Shown here: positions 63,601 to 64,000 of the stretch, piece after piece
How positions within the stretch are numbered: the first letter of the stretch is position 1
Layout of the letters: each line of letters begins with the position of its first letter
Assembly: GCA_020226215.1 (NCBI GenBank)
Contig: CM035226.1
Span: forward strand, 63,635,455 to 63,699,454
DNA length: 64,000 nt
Origin: Sindora glabra
Taxonomy: Eukaryota > Streptophyta > Magnoliopsida > Fabales > Fabaceae
Reading direction: 5' to 3'
Position numbers and translations under genes: made by a program
Notes under the pieces: model-generated
Told to the model about the DNA's origin: nothing
Databases searched by the model: none
Seen by the model: only the letters and a program-made list of their open reading frames with translations

Positions 63601-64000
63601 CAGCTCTCCCCATAGATCAGACAATTATCCTTCAAAACATCTTCTTTTCAAAAAAATGCACAGCCATGCTTACATACATGAATTGACTCATACCCCAACT
63701 TCAACTTATTAAGCTATTTCTTTGCACCATAATATGACTCAAGCAATTTATTATCCATTGGAAATGCCTCTTTTAACAACTTTAAAAGAGCATCAAATGA
63801 CTTATTAGTCTACTTATGTAACACTTTCAGTGCATGAGTTTCACTAGAAAGTTTAAGGCTAACAATGATACGCAGCCTGGATACAGTTTTATTTTTATTT
63901 GTCTAAATAAATCATTATAACCACTATTATTCAATCCAATGTCCCTTTGAAATACGTCCTCATTCCTCTCTCCTTCATCACGAACTATTTCTTCAGTTTC
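60690..64000 (-). pseudogene. CACTA-2 TNP2 transposase, interrupted, N-terminus beyond the window
   Basis: From the right edge: KSFDALLKLLKEAFPMDNK and LESYYGAKK (about 63,810-63,730), typical of the TNP2 start. FFVDLRNVKLGLS-like text follows near 63,360 with shifts, then SYSMWPMVM (about 63,290), AQSSLFGWSKQGYKACFMYN (about 63,030), and HNIDVMYVEKNVYDNILGTL (62,680-62,620). DUF4218 traces lie at 62,180-61,920. DUF4216 is well kept at 61,343-61,095 (KCKWYDTNPRKKKLCIDKNI, SGQWYKYDHYILVTQA). The C-terminus ends STDTESN at stop 60,690. Stops and frameshifts occur in most blocks. Unlike CACTA-1, the 5' part of the gene is present. Confidence 0.87.

Larger units (their letters stand above)
57882..64000 (-). 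mobile_element. CACTA (En/Spm) DNA transposon, copy 2, right side beyond the window
   Basis: The left end is CATTACAGGAAAAGAAACC, close to the canonical CACTACAAGAAAA, followed by subterminal repeats of the GTCATCGCTAAAAG type up to about 58,200. The genes run right to left as in CACTA-1: a Transposase_24-type gene and a TNP2 gene that reaches the window edge. The coding parts match CACTA-1 with a near constant offset of about 46.8 kb, so the two are members of one family. Confidence 0.88.

Overview
This window is intergenic, repeat-dominated DNA from a flowering plant, most likely a eudicot. It is very AT-rich, has microsatellites and long non-coding stretches, and its recognisable protein remnants are plant-specific: En/Spm (CACTA) transposases with the TNP2, DUF4218 and DUF4216 domains, a plant L1-type LINE with a DUF4283 ORF1, Ty1/copia and Ty3/gypsy polyproteins, and an L-type (legume) lectin fragment. 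No intact host gene, rRNA, tRNA or CRISPR array could be supported. Nearly every coding trace is broken by stops or frameshifts. All identifications come from reading translations by eye; no database search was run.

Layout, left to right. 1-7,200: AT-rich non-coding DNA with a compound (AC)n(AT)n microsatellite, a threefold 72-73 bp repeat and a possible solo LTR (4,625-6,180). About 7,260-8,660: a long LTR of an Athila/Tat-like gypsy element. 9,800-11,129: exon relics of a replication protein A large-subunit-like gene, cut off by CACTA-1 (11,130-19,507, genes on the minus strand). 20,880-25,125: a small CACTA-like fragment, a foldback MITE, a hAT-like MITE with 8 bp target duplication and a 1.2 kb element with long terminal inverted repeats. 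25,692-31,577: a near full-length but dead LINE on the plus strand. 33,200-38,480: the richest low-copy part, with a broken L-type lectin gene, a 57 bp GC-rich insert flanked by a perfect 9 bp duplication, and exon-like relics of an unrecognised gene.

41,746-52,760 is a nested structure: a decayed Ty1/copia element (minus strand) split inside its protease region by a complete but dead 7.4 kb Ty3/gypsy element (44,535-51,951, minus strand, both LTRs, primer-binding site, polypurine tract and near-match target duplication visible). 56,690-57,881 is a second, inverted copy of the Athila/Tat-like LTR; it is interrupted at 57,882 by CACTA-2, a relative of CACTA-1 that runs off the right edge.

The biology shown is layered transposition: old LTR elements serve as landing sites for younger ones, and CACTA elements carry a TNP2 transposase gene followed by a second Transposase_24-type gene. 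I did not find a convincing undescribed system. The most unusual single item is the 57 bp GC-rich insert at 34,673-34,729.
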